The translations under genes and the position numbers were made by a program. Of a stretch of 64,000 nt of DNA, positions 16,950-26,652 are shown piece by piece. The DNA is from Mucilaginibacter inviolabilis (GTDB lineage: Bacteria > Bacteroidota > Bacteroidia > Sphingobacteriales > Sphingobacteriaceae): assembly GCF_011089895.1 (NCBI RefSeq), contig NZ_JAANAT010000001.1, forward strand, positions 2,976,001-3,040,000. The letters are read 5' to 3'. The notes under the pieces are model-generated. The model had not been told where the DNA came from. It ran no database searches and was given only the letters and a program-made list of their open reading frames with translations. Position 1 is the first letter of the stretch; each line of letters opens with the position of its first letter.

Positions 16950-19900
16950 TTAATTGAGCTGTATGTTTCTTTGGTGACCATAGCTATCAGTTATAGTTAC
17001 CGATGCCATATTGTTATCAATATTAAAAAATCTGCCGGACTGCGACAAGAAAGAACTACCGTTGTAAAACTCTTGCCTGCTTATTTTGCCATTTTTGTAT
17101 TTAATAACCGCATACATATCCAATGGCTGCAGGTTAACTGTTTTAACTGGTCTTTTTAATTCAAAAAGTTTCATCACATCGCGGTTCTGTGTAGCAGCTA
17201 GTAAATAGTTTCCTTTAGCTCCCTTTAACTTAACGAGGGCTTTACCGTTACCCGGTATAAAAAGGCCGCTTTGCAGCAATGTAAGGGGTTTAAAACCTCC
17301 TTTACCATCGCCTTTGAGTATAAGGCCATTAAAGGCGTCGTAACGGCCTGTGGTAACTTCTGTACCAAAATCATTACCATTGATGGCTACATCCAGATTA
17401 CCATCACCATCAAAATCATCAACGGTGATACCGCATAGTTCAGACATCTGAGCTTCCAGCGGCAATGGTATAATAGTAAATTTGCCATTGCCATCATTAC
17501 GCAAATAGCACGACTGCAGATAATTTGCCTTTAATCTTATGGCTCCTTTACGCATTTCGGGCGTTAACACCGAATCCATAGTAGCTACAGCCAAAGATTT
17601 ATAATTCTGGTACCGAACACGCATACCGATCATCTGTTTAATGATATCATCGCGCCCATTAACCGGAAATTCTTTCATTACTCCCTGCTGATCTTTCAGA
17701 AAAACGGATGGAAAAGCATCATAACTACCGTTGCTATCAAAATCCTTTGCAGTAATAAATATGGGGTACTGATCTGTAGCCTTGTAAAAAGTATTTAGGC
17801 CGGTGTTACCCACTATATAATCAATGTCGCCATCATGGTCAAAATCACCGGCAGCAATAGTGTTCCACCAGCCTAGTTTATTTTCGACGCCGGTATTATT
17901 GGTTACATTTTTGAAGGTGCCATGATCATTTTGCAGGAAAGTGATAGGCATCCATTCTCCCGTAATTATCAAATCGGGCCAGCCATCATTATTAAAATCG
18001 GTGAAGGTGGCATCACATACCAAACCAATATCCTTTAATGCTTTTGCAGCTGTTGCAGATACATCGGTGAATTTAATAACGCCCTTTTTACTATCGTTAC
18101 GTAAAATAAAGCTTGAAACAGGTTTAGGATAGTTCCAGGGATCAACCCTACCGGATACAAAAAGATCAAGCTTACCATCCCTGTTAAAATCAGCAGCTTT
18201 AACACATAATTTGCTGGTGAAGTTTTTGGGCAGGGCATCTGGTTGCAGCTTAAAATTTCCTTTCCCGTCGTTCAGGTAAATTCTGTCCTGATAATTTGTA
18301 GACCCGGATTCACTTTCGAAACCACCACTAGCTATGTACAAATCGGGATAACCATCGCCATCAGCATCAAAAAGCAGGATGCCTTCGTCCTTAACCCTGG
18401 TCTTTTGTGATAAAAAGTCGTTATGTGCCGAGATCTGGTTAACCGCTGGCAACATATCCTTTGTTCGCGGCAATAAATCGCGCTGTATAAATTTGCCATT
18501 GGCCTGCTGTAATAATACCTGAGCAGGATATTGGGTTGTGCCCCCAATTACCATATCATCAAATCCGTTACCATCTATATCCCCAACAGCAACGGCTGGT
18601 GTATATTCTGATAACTTATGTGGTATCAACTTTTGAACATTAAAATCAACATAGTCTTTGTCCTGATGCTTGTAAGCAATACCTGCGGATGCTGTTATCT
18701 CCTTAAATAAGGATGATTTATTGATAACCGGATGGTTATAATTATAATTTATTTTAGCATCGGCAATGTTTACCTTAAGCGTTTGATCTGCCTTTACATT
18801 TGGTAATACCTGCTTTTTACCGTTATCCCACCTGATCACAACAGAATCAAGCATGGCTATCTTTCCTAAACCAAAGTGGGCAATATTTTGTATGGTTGAT
18901 AGGTAACCCCGGTATGGTATATTTTCATATACCTGCTGTTTGCCGTGATCATAGTAAATATTGGCCTTCGCTCCTATACCATTGAGGTTTTGACTGCCTC
19001 CGTGAAATTGTATGTGTAAATAGTGATGATTATTTTTGTCCTTTTCACGGGAGGTGTTCTTATAGATGAATGCCTCATCATCAATATTATTGATGATCAT
19101 ATCCATAGTACCATCATTATCGAGATCGGCATAGGCAGCTCCGTTTGAAAATGACGGAATATCCAATCCCCAACTTTTGGTTACATCTTCAAACTGTAAT
19201 CCATTAGTATTTCTGAATGCGTAATTGGGTATTTTAACAATAGGGATTTGACCAAGAACCTGTTTTGTTGATGCAACTGAATAGGCCTGCTGCCTGAATA
19301 CAATAAAATCATGATCGGTCACATCACGTGGATAGCCATTTGTTATTACCAGATCGCGGTAGCCATCATTGTCAAAATCAGTAAGCATGGGGCCCCAACT
19401 CCAATCGGTTTGGGCAACGCCACTTAAAAATGCCATTTCGCTAAAAACAGGATCGCCAATAGAATCATTTTGCTTTACCCGTGGCCCCTGGTTAATCTGT
19501 AATGTATTGCGTGTATATTGATACTGATATTTGTACCGATCGAAATTTTGAAATATCTGGTAGTTGTTTGGCGGCATGAACATCTTTTTCCGATAATTAT
19601 CTTCTGGGTTCATGTCAACCTCAAAAACATCGGGCAAACCATCGTTATTTACATCTTCAATATCCTGCCCCATAGCGCTGTAAGAGGTATGTTTAAAATA
19701 CTCTTGCGTTTTGTCTGTAAATGTGCCATCGTGGTTATTAATATATAGTATATTGTTGGGTAAAAAGTCATTAGTAACATAAATATCCTTCCAGCCATCG
19801 CCATTAATATCAGCTATGCTTGCGGCATGACCATAGCCCTCAATAGTGATACCTGCCTGTTTGGAGACGTTAGTAAATACACCATGTTTTAATACCGGAT

Positions 19901-20570
19901 TCCAGTCGTTCCGATAAAGTCTGCCTGTACTGCGATGACTACCATCTGTAATAATTGGCCTGAAGGTACTCTGATTATCACTTGCAACAGCCTCGTTAAC
20001 GGTAAGGTACATATCCAGATCGCCATCATTATCATAATCAAAAAATGAGGCCATGGTAGAATGCACATTAATATCCAGGCCATACTCTTTGGCCATCTCT
20101 TTAAACCTGGGCACACCATCGGCGCCAACTCCCTGGTTTACATATAAAAGATTGGTTCTTTTAACAGAATCATCTAATAAAGTATTACATACATAGATAT
20201 CTGGCAGCCCATCATTGTTTATATCAACAATGGCAACGCCACGTCCCCAGCCACCTTTACCCCCAACGCCTGCTTTGGCTGTTATGTCTTCAAACTTCAT
20301 ATTACCCCTATTCAGATATAAACGATTGGGCACGGCATTACCAATAAAATAAATATCCTGCAGCCCATCATTGTTAAAATCGCCAATGCCTACACCGCCA
20401 CCATTATAAATATTAAGCATGGTGAGCGGGTTTATTTTTTCGTTTTCGACTATAGTATTACTAAAGGTGATACCAGAGTATGATGAGGGTATTTTTTCAA
20501 ATAACGTTGGCTTTTTACAAGCCATAAATGCACATACGAAGAGACATAAAAAGGGGACACTATGCTTCAT
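16950..20570 (-). CDS. VCBS-repeat lipoprotein with ASPIC/UnbV domain
   Basis: A 1206-residue lipoprotein (lipobox FMAC, Cys 18). About fourteen calcium-binding FG-GAP/VCBS loops are visible, among them DFNNDGLQD, DINNDGLPD, DYDNDGDLD, DVNNDGLPD, DADGDGYPD and DFDGDGNLD, arranged as two propeller blocks. Between them (about residues 520-610) sits an ASPIC/UnbV domain with NGIGAKANIYY, YRGYLSTIQNIAHFGLG and VVIRWDNGKKQVLPNV. Proteins like this are common beside SusCD pairs in Bacteroidota and are thought to be surface-exposed, but no molecular function is established. The gene follows SusD after an 83-base gap holding a hairpin. Confidence 0.9.
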   Translation of the reverse strand: MKHSVPFLCLFVCAFMACKKPTLFEKIPSSYSGITFSNTIVENEKINPLTMLNIYNGGGVGIGDFNNDGLQDIYFIGNAVPNRLYLNRGNMKFEDITAKAGVGGKGGWGRGVAIVDINNDGLPDIYVCNTLLDDSVKRTNLLYVNQGVGADGVPRFKEMAKEYGLDINVHSTMASFFDYDNDGDLDMYLTVNEAVASDNQSTFRPIITDGSHRSTGRLYRNDWNPVLKHGVFTNVSKQAGITIEGYGHAASIADINGDGWKDIYVTNDFLPNNILYINNHDGTFTDKTQEYFKHTSYSAMGQDIEDVNNDGLPDVFEVDMNPEDNYRKKMFMPPNNYQIFQNFDRYKYQYQYTRNTLQINQGPRVKQNDSIGDPVFSEMAFLSGVAQTDWSWGPMLTDFDNDGYRDLVITNGYPRDVTDHDFIVFRQQAYSVASTKQVLGQIPIVKIPNYAFRNTNGLQFEDVTKSWGLDIPSFSNGAAYADLDNDGTMDMIINNIDDEAFIYKNTSREKDKNNHHYLHIQFHGGSQNLNGIGAKANIYYDHGKQQVYENIPYRGYLSTIQNIAHFGLGKIAMLDSVVIRWDNGKKQVLPNVKADQTLKVNIADAKINYNYNHPVINKSSLFKEITASAGIAYKHQDKDYVDFNVQKLIPHKLSEYTPAVAVGDIDGNGFDDMVIGGTTQYPAQVLLQQANGKFIQRDLLPRTKDMLPAVNQISAHNDFLSQKTRVKDEGILLFDADGDGYPDLYIASGGFESESGSTNYQDRIYLNDGKGNFKLQPDALPKNFTSKLCVKAADFNRDGKLDLFVSGRVDPWNYPKPVSSFILRNDSKKGVIKFTDVSATAAKALKDIGLVCDATFTDFNNDGWPDLIITGEWMPITFLQNDHGTFKNVTNNTGVENKLGWWNTIAAGDFDHDGDIDYIVGNTGLNTFYKATDQYPIFITAKDFDSNGSYDAFPSVFLKDQQGVMKEFPVNGRDDIIKQMIGMRVRYQNYKSLAVATMDSVLTPEMRKGAIRLKANYLQSCYLRNDGNGKFTIIPLPLEAQMSELCGITVDDFDGDGNLDVAINGNDFGTEVTTGRYDAFNGLILKGDGKGGFKPLTLLQSGLFIPGNGKALVKLKGAKGNYLLAATQNRDVMKLFELKRPVKTVNLQPLDMYAVIKYKNGKISRQEFYNGSSFLSQSGRFFNIDNNMASVTITDSYGHQRNIQLN

Positions 20571-20594
20571 GAAATTAATATCAGGCTATAAAAA

Positions 20595-20618
20595 AGGTGG
20601 AGATAAACATCTCCACCT
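20595..20618 (-). terminator. Hairpin between SusD and ASPIC/UnbV genes
   Basis: Perfect 10-bp inverted repeat AGGTGGAGAT / ATCTCCACCT with a four-base loop, followed on the minus strand by TTTTTT. It is a typical intrinsic terminator inside the array, so it may attenuate transcription of the four downstream genes relative to SusCD. Confidence 0.75.
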
Positions 20619-20653
20619 AAAATTACATTTTTATAAATTATAATAGGTTTAAA

Positions 20654-22471
20654 TTAATAACCTTTGTTTTGAACCAATACACCGTTACCGCCTGCCAGTG
20701 ATTTTGACAAGTCAATTTGCGACTGAGGGATAAAATAATACTCATTTATTCCTTTGGTAAATTTAGCGCCCTGCAGTTGCGAGTTAATTCGTACGTCATA
20801 GGCAAAAAATGCATTGATCTCAGCAGCCATACTACCATCTCCTGTTGCTGAACCATTAGGTAAGCCAACAGAAGTACCATCCCAGCGCTGTAAATCAAAG
20901 AAACGCATACCTTCCATGGCCAGCTCTAATTTCCTTTCAAAATGGATGGCTTTACGGGCATAAGTTTTATCAGCAAAAGCTCCGCCTGGGTATTGACCAA
21001 CTTTATAATTATCAGCTGGTGTAGCATTCACAGTATAGGTGGAAGAAGATGGAGCATAAGTAGAGTTTTTATAAACCCAACCGGCTGGATTGGCTGCTCT
21101 TGCCCTAACCAAGTTAACATCGGTCACCGCGTTTGCAGGATTACCGGCAGTAGATTCAATTTCAGCTTCAGCTGCCATTAAAAGTATATCAGAAAACCGC
21201 ATCAGGTTAATATTATTTGATGTTAACTGTACGTTGTTCCAAACACCGGGAGTATTATCGGAATTTGTTCCCTTTTCTGATTGAGAATAAACATTTTTAC
21301 GCGGATTGAAAACACCATCTGTAGGGTCACGAATCCATCCTGCCGGAGGATTACCCCAGTCAAGAAATGGCACATTTGGCCGACCAACTGTGATATCCAA
21401 ACGAGGGTCAACATTACCGGTCCAAGGAGTAGCGCCATTGCTTACATCCTGACCAACTGTATTAAAGGTGTCAAATAAAGGCAACCCATTGGCGTCGGTT
21501 TTAAATGAATTACCTAGTGATTGTGAAGGGTTAAACCAACCGCAGCAACCACCAGGGCCACCATAAGGAAAGTTCAAATCATCGCCGGCATTACCATTTT
21601 GGCCATTTGCACCATCATTTACAGAGTTTTGAGCTGCAAATACTGATTCTGCACTATTTTTCTGCGAAGCCTCAGGACTAAAGTTTGTCTGAAAAATTGG
21701 GGTTAACGCATATTTTTGACCACGTGCAGTAACTCCATTTGCTATTAAATCACGCAGCAAGGTAAGTGCCTGGTCATATTTGTGCTCAAACATATATGTT
21801 TTTGCCAGGTATGCTTTTGCGGCCCAGCTATTGGCCCGCCCAGCTTGTGGCTGTGTAGCAGGCAAATCGGTCATCGCTGCTGTAAAATCGGCCTCTATTT
21901 TAGGCCAAATTTCTGCAGTATTGGGTAAGTTATAATTAGTTGTTGTTTCATCTGCATATGGTACCTGACCATACATTTTTCTTAATTCCAGATAATAAAA
22001 GCCGCGTAGGAATTTAGCCTCAGCTGCTATAACTTTAGCATCTGCCGCAGCAAGGTCCTTAGCCAGTGGGATAGTACGTAACACATCATTTGACCTGGCA
22101 ACGCCATCAAACAATAGGGTATATCTGTCCCTTACATAAACATTAGAAGTGTTAGCAGTAAAGTTACCTACCGGCAATGCATCCTGGCCACCATCTGAAG
22201 GTTGTGAACCTTTATAAGCATCACCTGCGGCTATACTACCAAACATCCAGTTTGAACCGGAAGCGTTTGAACCACCACCTATACCACCTACACCATCTAA
22301 TAAAGAGTAAGCTCCAATTAAAATCCCGTTTACTCCGGCAGCATTGGAAACCTGAGAAGGTGTTAACTGGCCCGCAGGGGTTTGAGACAGCAGGTTCTTT
22401 TTACAACTATATGCTAAGCATAACGCCACTAAAACCAGAGGCACTATGACTTTTAAATGTATTTTTTTCAT
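20654..22471 (-). CDS. SusD/RagB-family nutrient-binding lipoprotein
   Basis: Surface lipoprotein of 605 residues that caps the SusC channel and binds the polymer or oligomer before import. The lipobox is YSC (Cys 23), followed by KKNLLSQTPAGQLTPSQ. TPR-like helical segments such as KVIAAEAKFLRGFYYLELRK and the C-terminal block ERKLELAMEGMRFFDLQRW are SusD hallmarks. It lies 28 bases after its SusC partner. The ligand is not identifiable; the downstream genes do not include a hydrolase. Confidence 0.95.
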   Translation of the reverse strand: MKKIHLKVIVPLVLVALCLAYSCKKNLLSQTPAGQLTPSQVSNAAGVNGILIGAYSLLDGVGGIGGGSNASGSNWMFGSIAAGDAYKGSQPSDGGQDALPVGNFTANTSNVYVRDRYTLLFDGVARSNDVLRTIPLAKDLAAADAKVIAAEAKFLRGFYYLELRKMYGQVPYADETTTNYNLPNTAEIWPKIEADFTAAMTDLPATQPQAGRANSWAAKAYLAKTYMFEHKYDQALTLLRDLIANGVTARGQKYALTPIFQTNFSPEASQKNSAESVFAAQNSVNDGANGQNGNAGDDLNFPYGGPGGCCGWFNPSQSLGNSFKTDANGLPLFDTFNTVGQDVSNGATPWTGNVDPRLDITVGRPNVPFLDWGNPPAGWIRDPTDGVFNPRKNVYSQSEKGTNSDNTPGVWNNVQLTSNNINLMRFSDILLMAAEAEIESTAGNPANAVTDVNLVRARAANPAGWVYKNSTYAPSSSTYTVNATPADNYKVGQYPGGAFADKTYARKAIHFERKLELAMEGMRFFDLQRWDGTSVGLPNGSATGDGSMAAEINAFFAYDVRINSQLQGAKFTKGINEYYFIPQSQIDLSKSLAGGNGVLVQNKGY

Positions 22472-22499
22472 AATTTCTTTTCGCTAAAAACATTAAACA

Positions 22500-25400
22500 T
22501 TAAAACGTCGCCTGTACACCTATACTGTATCTTTTTTCGTTTGCCGGATAGTTTCCGAAGTCAATACCAAAGCTGGTGTTATCACCCGCAGTACTATTAT
22601 TAAGAGCCGAATTCTGTAATTCAGGATCTAAGCCAGTATACTTGGTGATTGTAAAAAGATTATTTCCTAATACGAACACTCTTACCTTAGATAAACCAAT
22701 TTTTCTTAATGCTTCCGGAGATAGAGTGTAGCCTATTTGTAATGATTTTAATCTTAGGAAAGAGCCATTTTCAATATAAAATGAGTTAAACGCACCAGTG
22801 TTGCCAATATTAGCTGCTCTTGTTAAAATAGGAATAGTAGCTTTGCTGTTATCAGCACCAGGATGCCATGAATCTGTTAATATATTGGCACTTACGTTGC
22901 CATCAAACACAGCGGGGAAACTTGTCCAGTATTTAACGTAATTAGCAACTTTATTACCATAAACGCCATAGAAGAAGGCGCTAAAATCAAAGCCCTTATA
23001 ACTGGCGCCTAAATTTAATCCTCCTGTAAACTTAGGATTTGGGTTTCCTATAAAAGTACGGTCATTGGCATCAATTTTGCCGTCTCCGTTAACATCCTTT
23101 AGCTTAAATAAACCAGGTTTAGCTCCGCTATACCCTGGAGAGTTATCAACATCGGCCTGACTTTGATATAAGCCCACTACCTGATAGCCATAAAACTCTC
23201 CCACTGGCTGTCCCGGCTGCAACCGTACAAAATTTTGCAAGCGGGTTGAACCTGCACTATTAACATCCAGATAAGGTACACCTGAATTTAGCGATTTCAC
23301 TAAATTGCTGTAGTGGCTAAAATTAAGTCCTACTGTAAATTTAAGCTGGTCGATATTACCATGATAATTTACACTGAAATCAAAACCTTTGTTTACTAAA
23401 TTTCCGGCATTGATATAAGGAGGGTTTGGAATACCTGCCGGGGCGGGCAGCTGTGATTTAAATAATAATCCAGAGGTTGTTTTTTTATAATATTCAAATG
23501 AAAAATCAACCGCATTATTCAATATCGTTCCATCGATACCAATATTTAACTCTTTATCCGTTTCCCAGGTAGTTTGTTTATTACCTTTTTGTGTGAGCGA
23601 GTACCCCAAGTTTGCAATATTTCCGGTACCATTGATATCATAATATTGAGTTCCAGGGCCTGCTGTATATAAATCGTAAGCGTTGTAAGGCTGCGTTGCC
23701 ACACCACTCAATGATCCTAATGAACCATAACCACCACGCAGTTTTAAATCATTTATCCAGTTAACACCTTTCAGGAAATCTTCTTTAGATATTCTCCAGC
23801 CTAAAGTTACTGAAGGAAAAGTTCCGTACCTGTAACCAGGAGCAAAATAAGAAGATCCATCCCGTCTGATAGTACTGCTTAACAGGTATTTATCATCAAA
23901 CGCATAATCTAACCTTGCAAAATAAGATTGGATAGTATTGGAGAAAAATACGTTATAATCAAGAAAGTTATTGGTATTTGTTTGGCCAGATGGCGAGCCT
24001 GTGTTCAATTGTATATAATCCGGATCGGTTATATTGTAATTTCCTCTACCGGCCTGTACCTGGCGGCCATAGTTATTGATGGACTCCTCTCCTAACAATA
24101 CCTTTAAGCTATGTTTGCCAAATTGTTGATTGTAATTTAAAGTATTAGTCCATGTATAATTGCTGCGGTATCCCGAAATTTCCTGATACGAATTTGCGCC
24201 TGTATTACCTTCAGCATTTTCATACGGAGTTGGGTTAAAATAACGATTATAATAGTTATCAATAGTACCACCAAATTGCGTACGGGCAGTGAAGTGTTTC
24301 AGGAAATCAACCTCAGCAAAAAGGTTACCTTGAATTTGCCAATCCTGGTTATTCCCCCTTAACTTGCTATTGGCAAGGCTGCGTTGAACAATAGCTACAG
24401 GGTTTTGAGAGTTACTTAAACCTGGAGATCTTGAACCAGCATAATTACCCATAATATCATAAACCGGGATGATAGGAGGTTCGCGATAAATGAAGGAAAT
24501 CGCATTGCCTTCATTCTGGTTAGCCGTACCCATATTAGGGTTGTTTTTATTAAACAAATAGGCATTTTCACCAACACGTACATGATCTGCAAGATTAAAA
24601 TTTGTATTGATTCTTGTAGAGTAGCGTTTTTCATAAGTACCGATCAATGTACCCTGCTGATTAAGATAACCAACCGACATTAAATAGGTTGATTTATCAT
24701 TACCTCCGCTGGCTGTTATATTATGTATTGTAGTTGGGGCGGGTTTAAATACTTCATGAAACCAGTCGGTTCCCTGCTTATTGGCCATAGTTACCTGATT
24801 ACCTACACCTGTTAAAGGATTTAAGGTATAATCAGCGGCCGTAGTACCCGGATCACCTATTTTAGCACCTGCCGGAGAAATGAAATCCGGAATAGTATAG
24901 GTACCTGTTCCTTGTGGGTCAAATTGAGTATTAGGGTTTCCTTTCGGTCCACCACCTATCTTACCGTCATTTTTATACGACTCAAATTCGGCCTCCATGT
25001 ATGTTTTGGTATCTGCCAGTTTAAAACCATCTTTTAATGGTCTGGTAGTTCCATAGAAACCATCATAGGTTATGGTCGTCTTTCCTGATTTACCTTTTTT
25101 CGTAGTAACAACAATTACACCATTTGAACCACGTACACCATAAATAGATGCCGAACCCGCATCCTTTAGTACTTGTATAGATTCAATGTCGTTTACGTTG
25201 ATGTCGTCTAATTTACCTGGAGTACCATCGATAATAACCAATGGCGCTGTACTAAAAATAGAACCTACACCACGAATATTTACAGAAGTTGCAGCACCCG
25301 GCTGACCGGAGTTGGTAACCGTTACACCTGAAGCCTGACCTTGTAACAATGTAGCTGTGTTACCTGCGGGCACCGATTTCATCGTAGTCACGTTAACAAT

Positions 25401-25784
25401 AGCTACCGAACCAGTGATGTCCTTTTTACGTTGAGAGCCGTAACCAGTAACAACAACTTCATTCAGTGAATTGCTGCCGGCCTGCAGCGTAATTCTGATG
25501 TTGGCATCGGTGCCTACTTTTACTTCGGTAGTTTGATATCCGATGTAGGAAACCACCAATGTGTTGCCCGGACTTAGGCTCAGCGTAAATTCGCCATTAA
25601 CATCCGTTACAGAACCTGTGGTAGTACCCTTAATGCGTACTGACGCACCTACTACGGGTAGTTTATCGTCGCTGCCGATAACTTTACCCTTGTACTTTGT
25701 TTGCGCTGTAACTACCAATGAAGAAACCAGGCAGCATAGCAGCACACCAAGGAATCTTCCCTTGAGGAGTAAACTTTTAAACAT
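22500..25784 (-). CDS. SusC/RagA-family TonB-linked outer membrane transporter
   Basis: Outer-membrane TonB-dependent importer of 1094 residues. A signal peptide (about 1-27, ending VVTAQ) is followed by a carboxypeptidase-like regulatory domain (about 30-115). The plug opens with LNEVVVTGYGSQRKKDITGS and includes the SusC signature ASIYGVRGSNGVIVVTTKKG. The 22-strand barrel ends at FGNYPANEKRYSIGVQATF. No N-terminal FecR-interaction extension is present and no sigma/anti-sigma pair lies nearby. It heads the six-gene array. An 868-base AT-rich gap upstream should hold the promoter. Confidence 0.96.
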   Translation of the reverse strand: MFKSLLLKGRFLGVLLCCLVSSLVVTAQTKYKGKVIGSDDKLPVVGASVRIKGTTTGSVTDVNGEFTLSLSPGNTLVVSYIGYQTTEVKVGTDANIRITLQAGSNSLNEVVVTGYGSQRKKDITGSVAIVNVTTMKSVPAGNTATLLQGQASGVTVTNSGQPGAATSVNIRGVGSIFSTAPLVIIDGTPGKLDDINVNDIESIQVLKDAGSASIYGVRGSNGVIVVTTKKGKSGKTTITYDGFYGTTRPLKDGFKLADTKTYMEAEFESYKNDGKIGGGPKGNPNTQFDPQGTGTYTIPDFISPAGAKIGDPGTTAADYTLNPLTGVGNQVTMANKQGTDWFHEVFKPAPTTIHNITASGGNDKSTYLMSVGYLNQQGTLIGTYEKRYSTRINTNFNLADHVRVGENAYLFNKNNPNMGTANQNEGNAISFIYREPPIIPVYDIMGNYAGSRSPGLSNSQNPVAIVQRSLANSKLRGNNQDWQIQGNLFAEVDFLKHFTARTQFGGTIDNYYNRYFNPTPYENAEGNTGANSYQEISGYRSNYTWTNTLNYNQQFGKHSLKVLLGEESINNYGRQVQAGRGNYNITDPDYIQLNTGSPSGQTNTNNFLDYNVFFSNTIQSYFARLDYAFDDKYLLSSTIRRDGSSYFAPGYRYGTFPSVTLGWRISKEDFLKGVNWINDLKLRGGYGSLGSLSGVATQPYNAYDLYTAGPGTQYYDINGTGNIANLGYSLTQKGNKQTTWETDKELNIGIDGTILNNAVDFSFEYYKKTTSGLLFKSQLPAPAGIPNPPYINAGNLVNKGFDFSVNYHGNIDQLKFTVGLNFSHYSNLVKSLNSGVPYLDVNSAGSTRLQNFVRLQPGQPVGEFYGYQVVGLYQSQADVDNSPGYSGAKPGLFKLKDVNGDGKIDANDRTFIGNPNPKFTGGLNLGASYKGFDFSAFFYGVYGNKVANYVKYWTSFPAVFDGNVSANILTDSWHPGADNSKATIPILTRAANIGNTGAFNSFYIENGSFLRLKSLQIGYTLSPEALRKIGLSKVRVFVLGNNLFTITKYTGLDPELQNSALNNSTAGDNTSFGIDFGNYPANEKRYSIGVQATF

Positions 25785-26590
25785 GAGATTGAGATTTAGT
25801 TGATTAATATATTTGATTTAAGATTGTAAGTCGATAACCATAGTTTTAAGTTTATAATTGGACCATAAAATTTTCAGGGATGAATTGTTTTCGGGGCAGA
25901 AAAACCTAATAGTGCGGCTTTTAAAATAGCGGCACCTAAATTCAGAAGATTCGAAAAAAATAAAGAGTGTAAAAGTTTTATCATATAATCTTCCCCGTAA
26001 TAAATTTTTAATTTATCCCCGCTATCACCCGTTTTTGCTTACCCTTTCGGGTTAAGCACATTAATTAAAATGTTATAATAATATTAGATTCAGTGTAATT
26101 TCTGTCAATTCAGAAATTTTAATTGGCTGCTCATCTAATGTAATGAGAGTGTATTGTTTACACAAGTAAAAAGTGAAGATTTACAAATTAATTATTAGTA
26201 AATCATTATAGCAAGCAAACATGGCAATTTGCGTTTGTTTTATTAATAAATTATTAACAAAACTTATTTTTTTATAAAAATATAGCAATGTAAAATTGTT
26301 GCTACTAATGATTCTACACATCCAAAAATTGGTCGTGAGCAATAATTATTAATAGACGACAACAAAATCTATATTTTTTCTGATAATAAATCCGTGTTTT
26401 ATCAACGCAATCGATTCCATTTTAATTGTCAAAAACATCTTTATAATCAAAAATAATGTCATTATAACACTTATAACGAAACATATAAAACTGCCGTACA
26501 ATCATTTATATGATTAATATGCATCTATAAAATTGTCAAATAAACACTTATCAACATATAAAATACTTTCGGCTTTTTCTTCGAAAACTA
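25785..26590. other. Long AT-rich non-coding spacer upstream of SusC
   Basis: About 800 bases without a credible reading frame, ending at the GH3 terminator. It is strongly AT-rich with a small hairpin near 26038-26056 (ACCC-TTTC-GGGT) and no dispersed repeat of the families seen elsewhere. It must contain the SusC promoter and probably regulator sites, but no TAnnTTTG element with a good partner was identified with confidence. Confidence 0.6.
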
Positions 26591-26626
26591 AAAATGGCGG
26601 AGATATTATAATACCTCCGCCATTTT
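26591..26626 (-). terminator. Terminator of the GH3 gene
   Basis: A 12-bp perfect inverted repeat, AAAATGGCGGAG / CTCCGCCATTTT, followed on the minus strand by ATTTTTAG-TTTTC context. It lies just downstream of the GH3 stop codon. Confidence 0.8.
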
Positions 26627-26652
26627 AAGATCATTAAGAAAAGTTCACTTTG

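Noticed and set aside
26220-26580. Possible tRNA or riboswitch in the SusC upstream gap
   Set aside because: No cloverleaf, CCA end or conserved riboswitch core could be found; the sequence is simply AT-rich.
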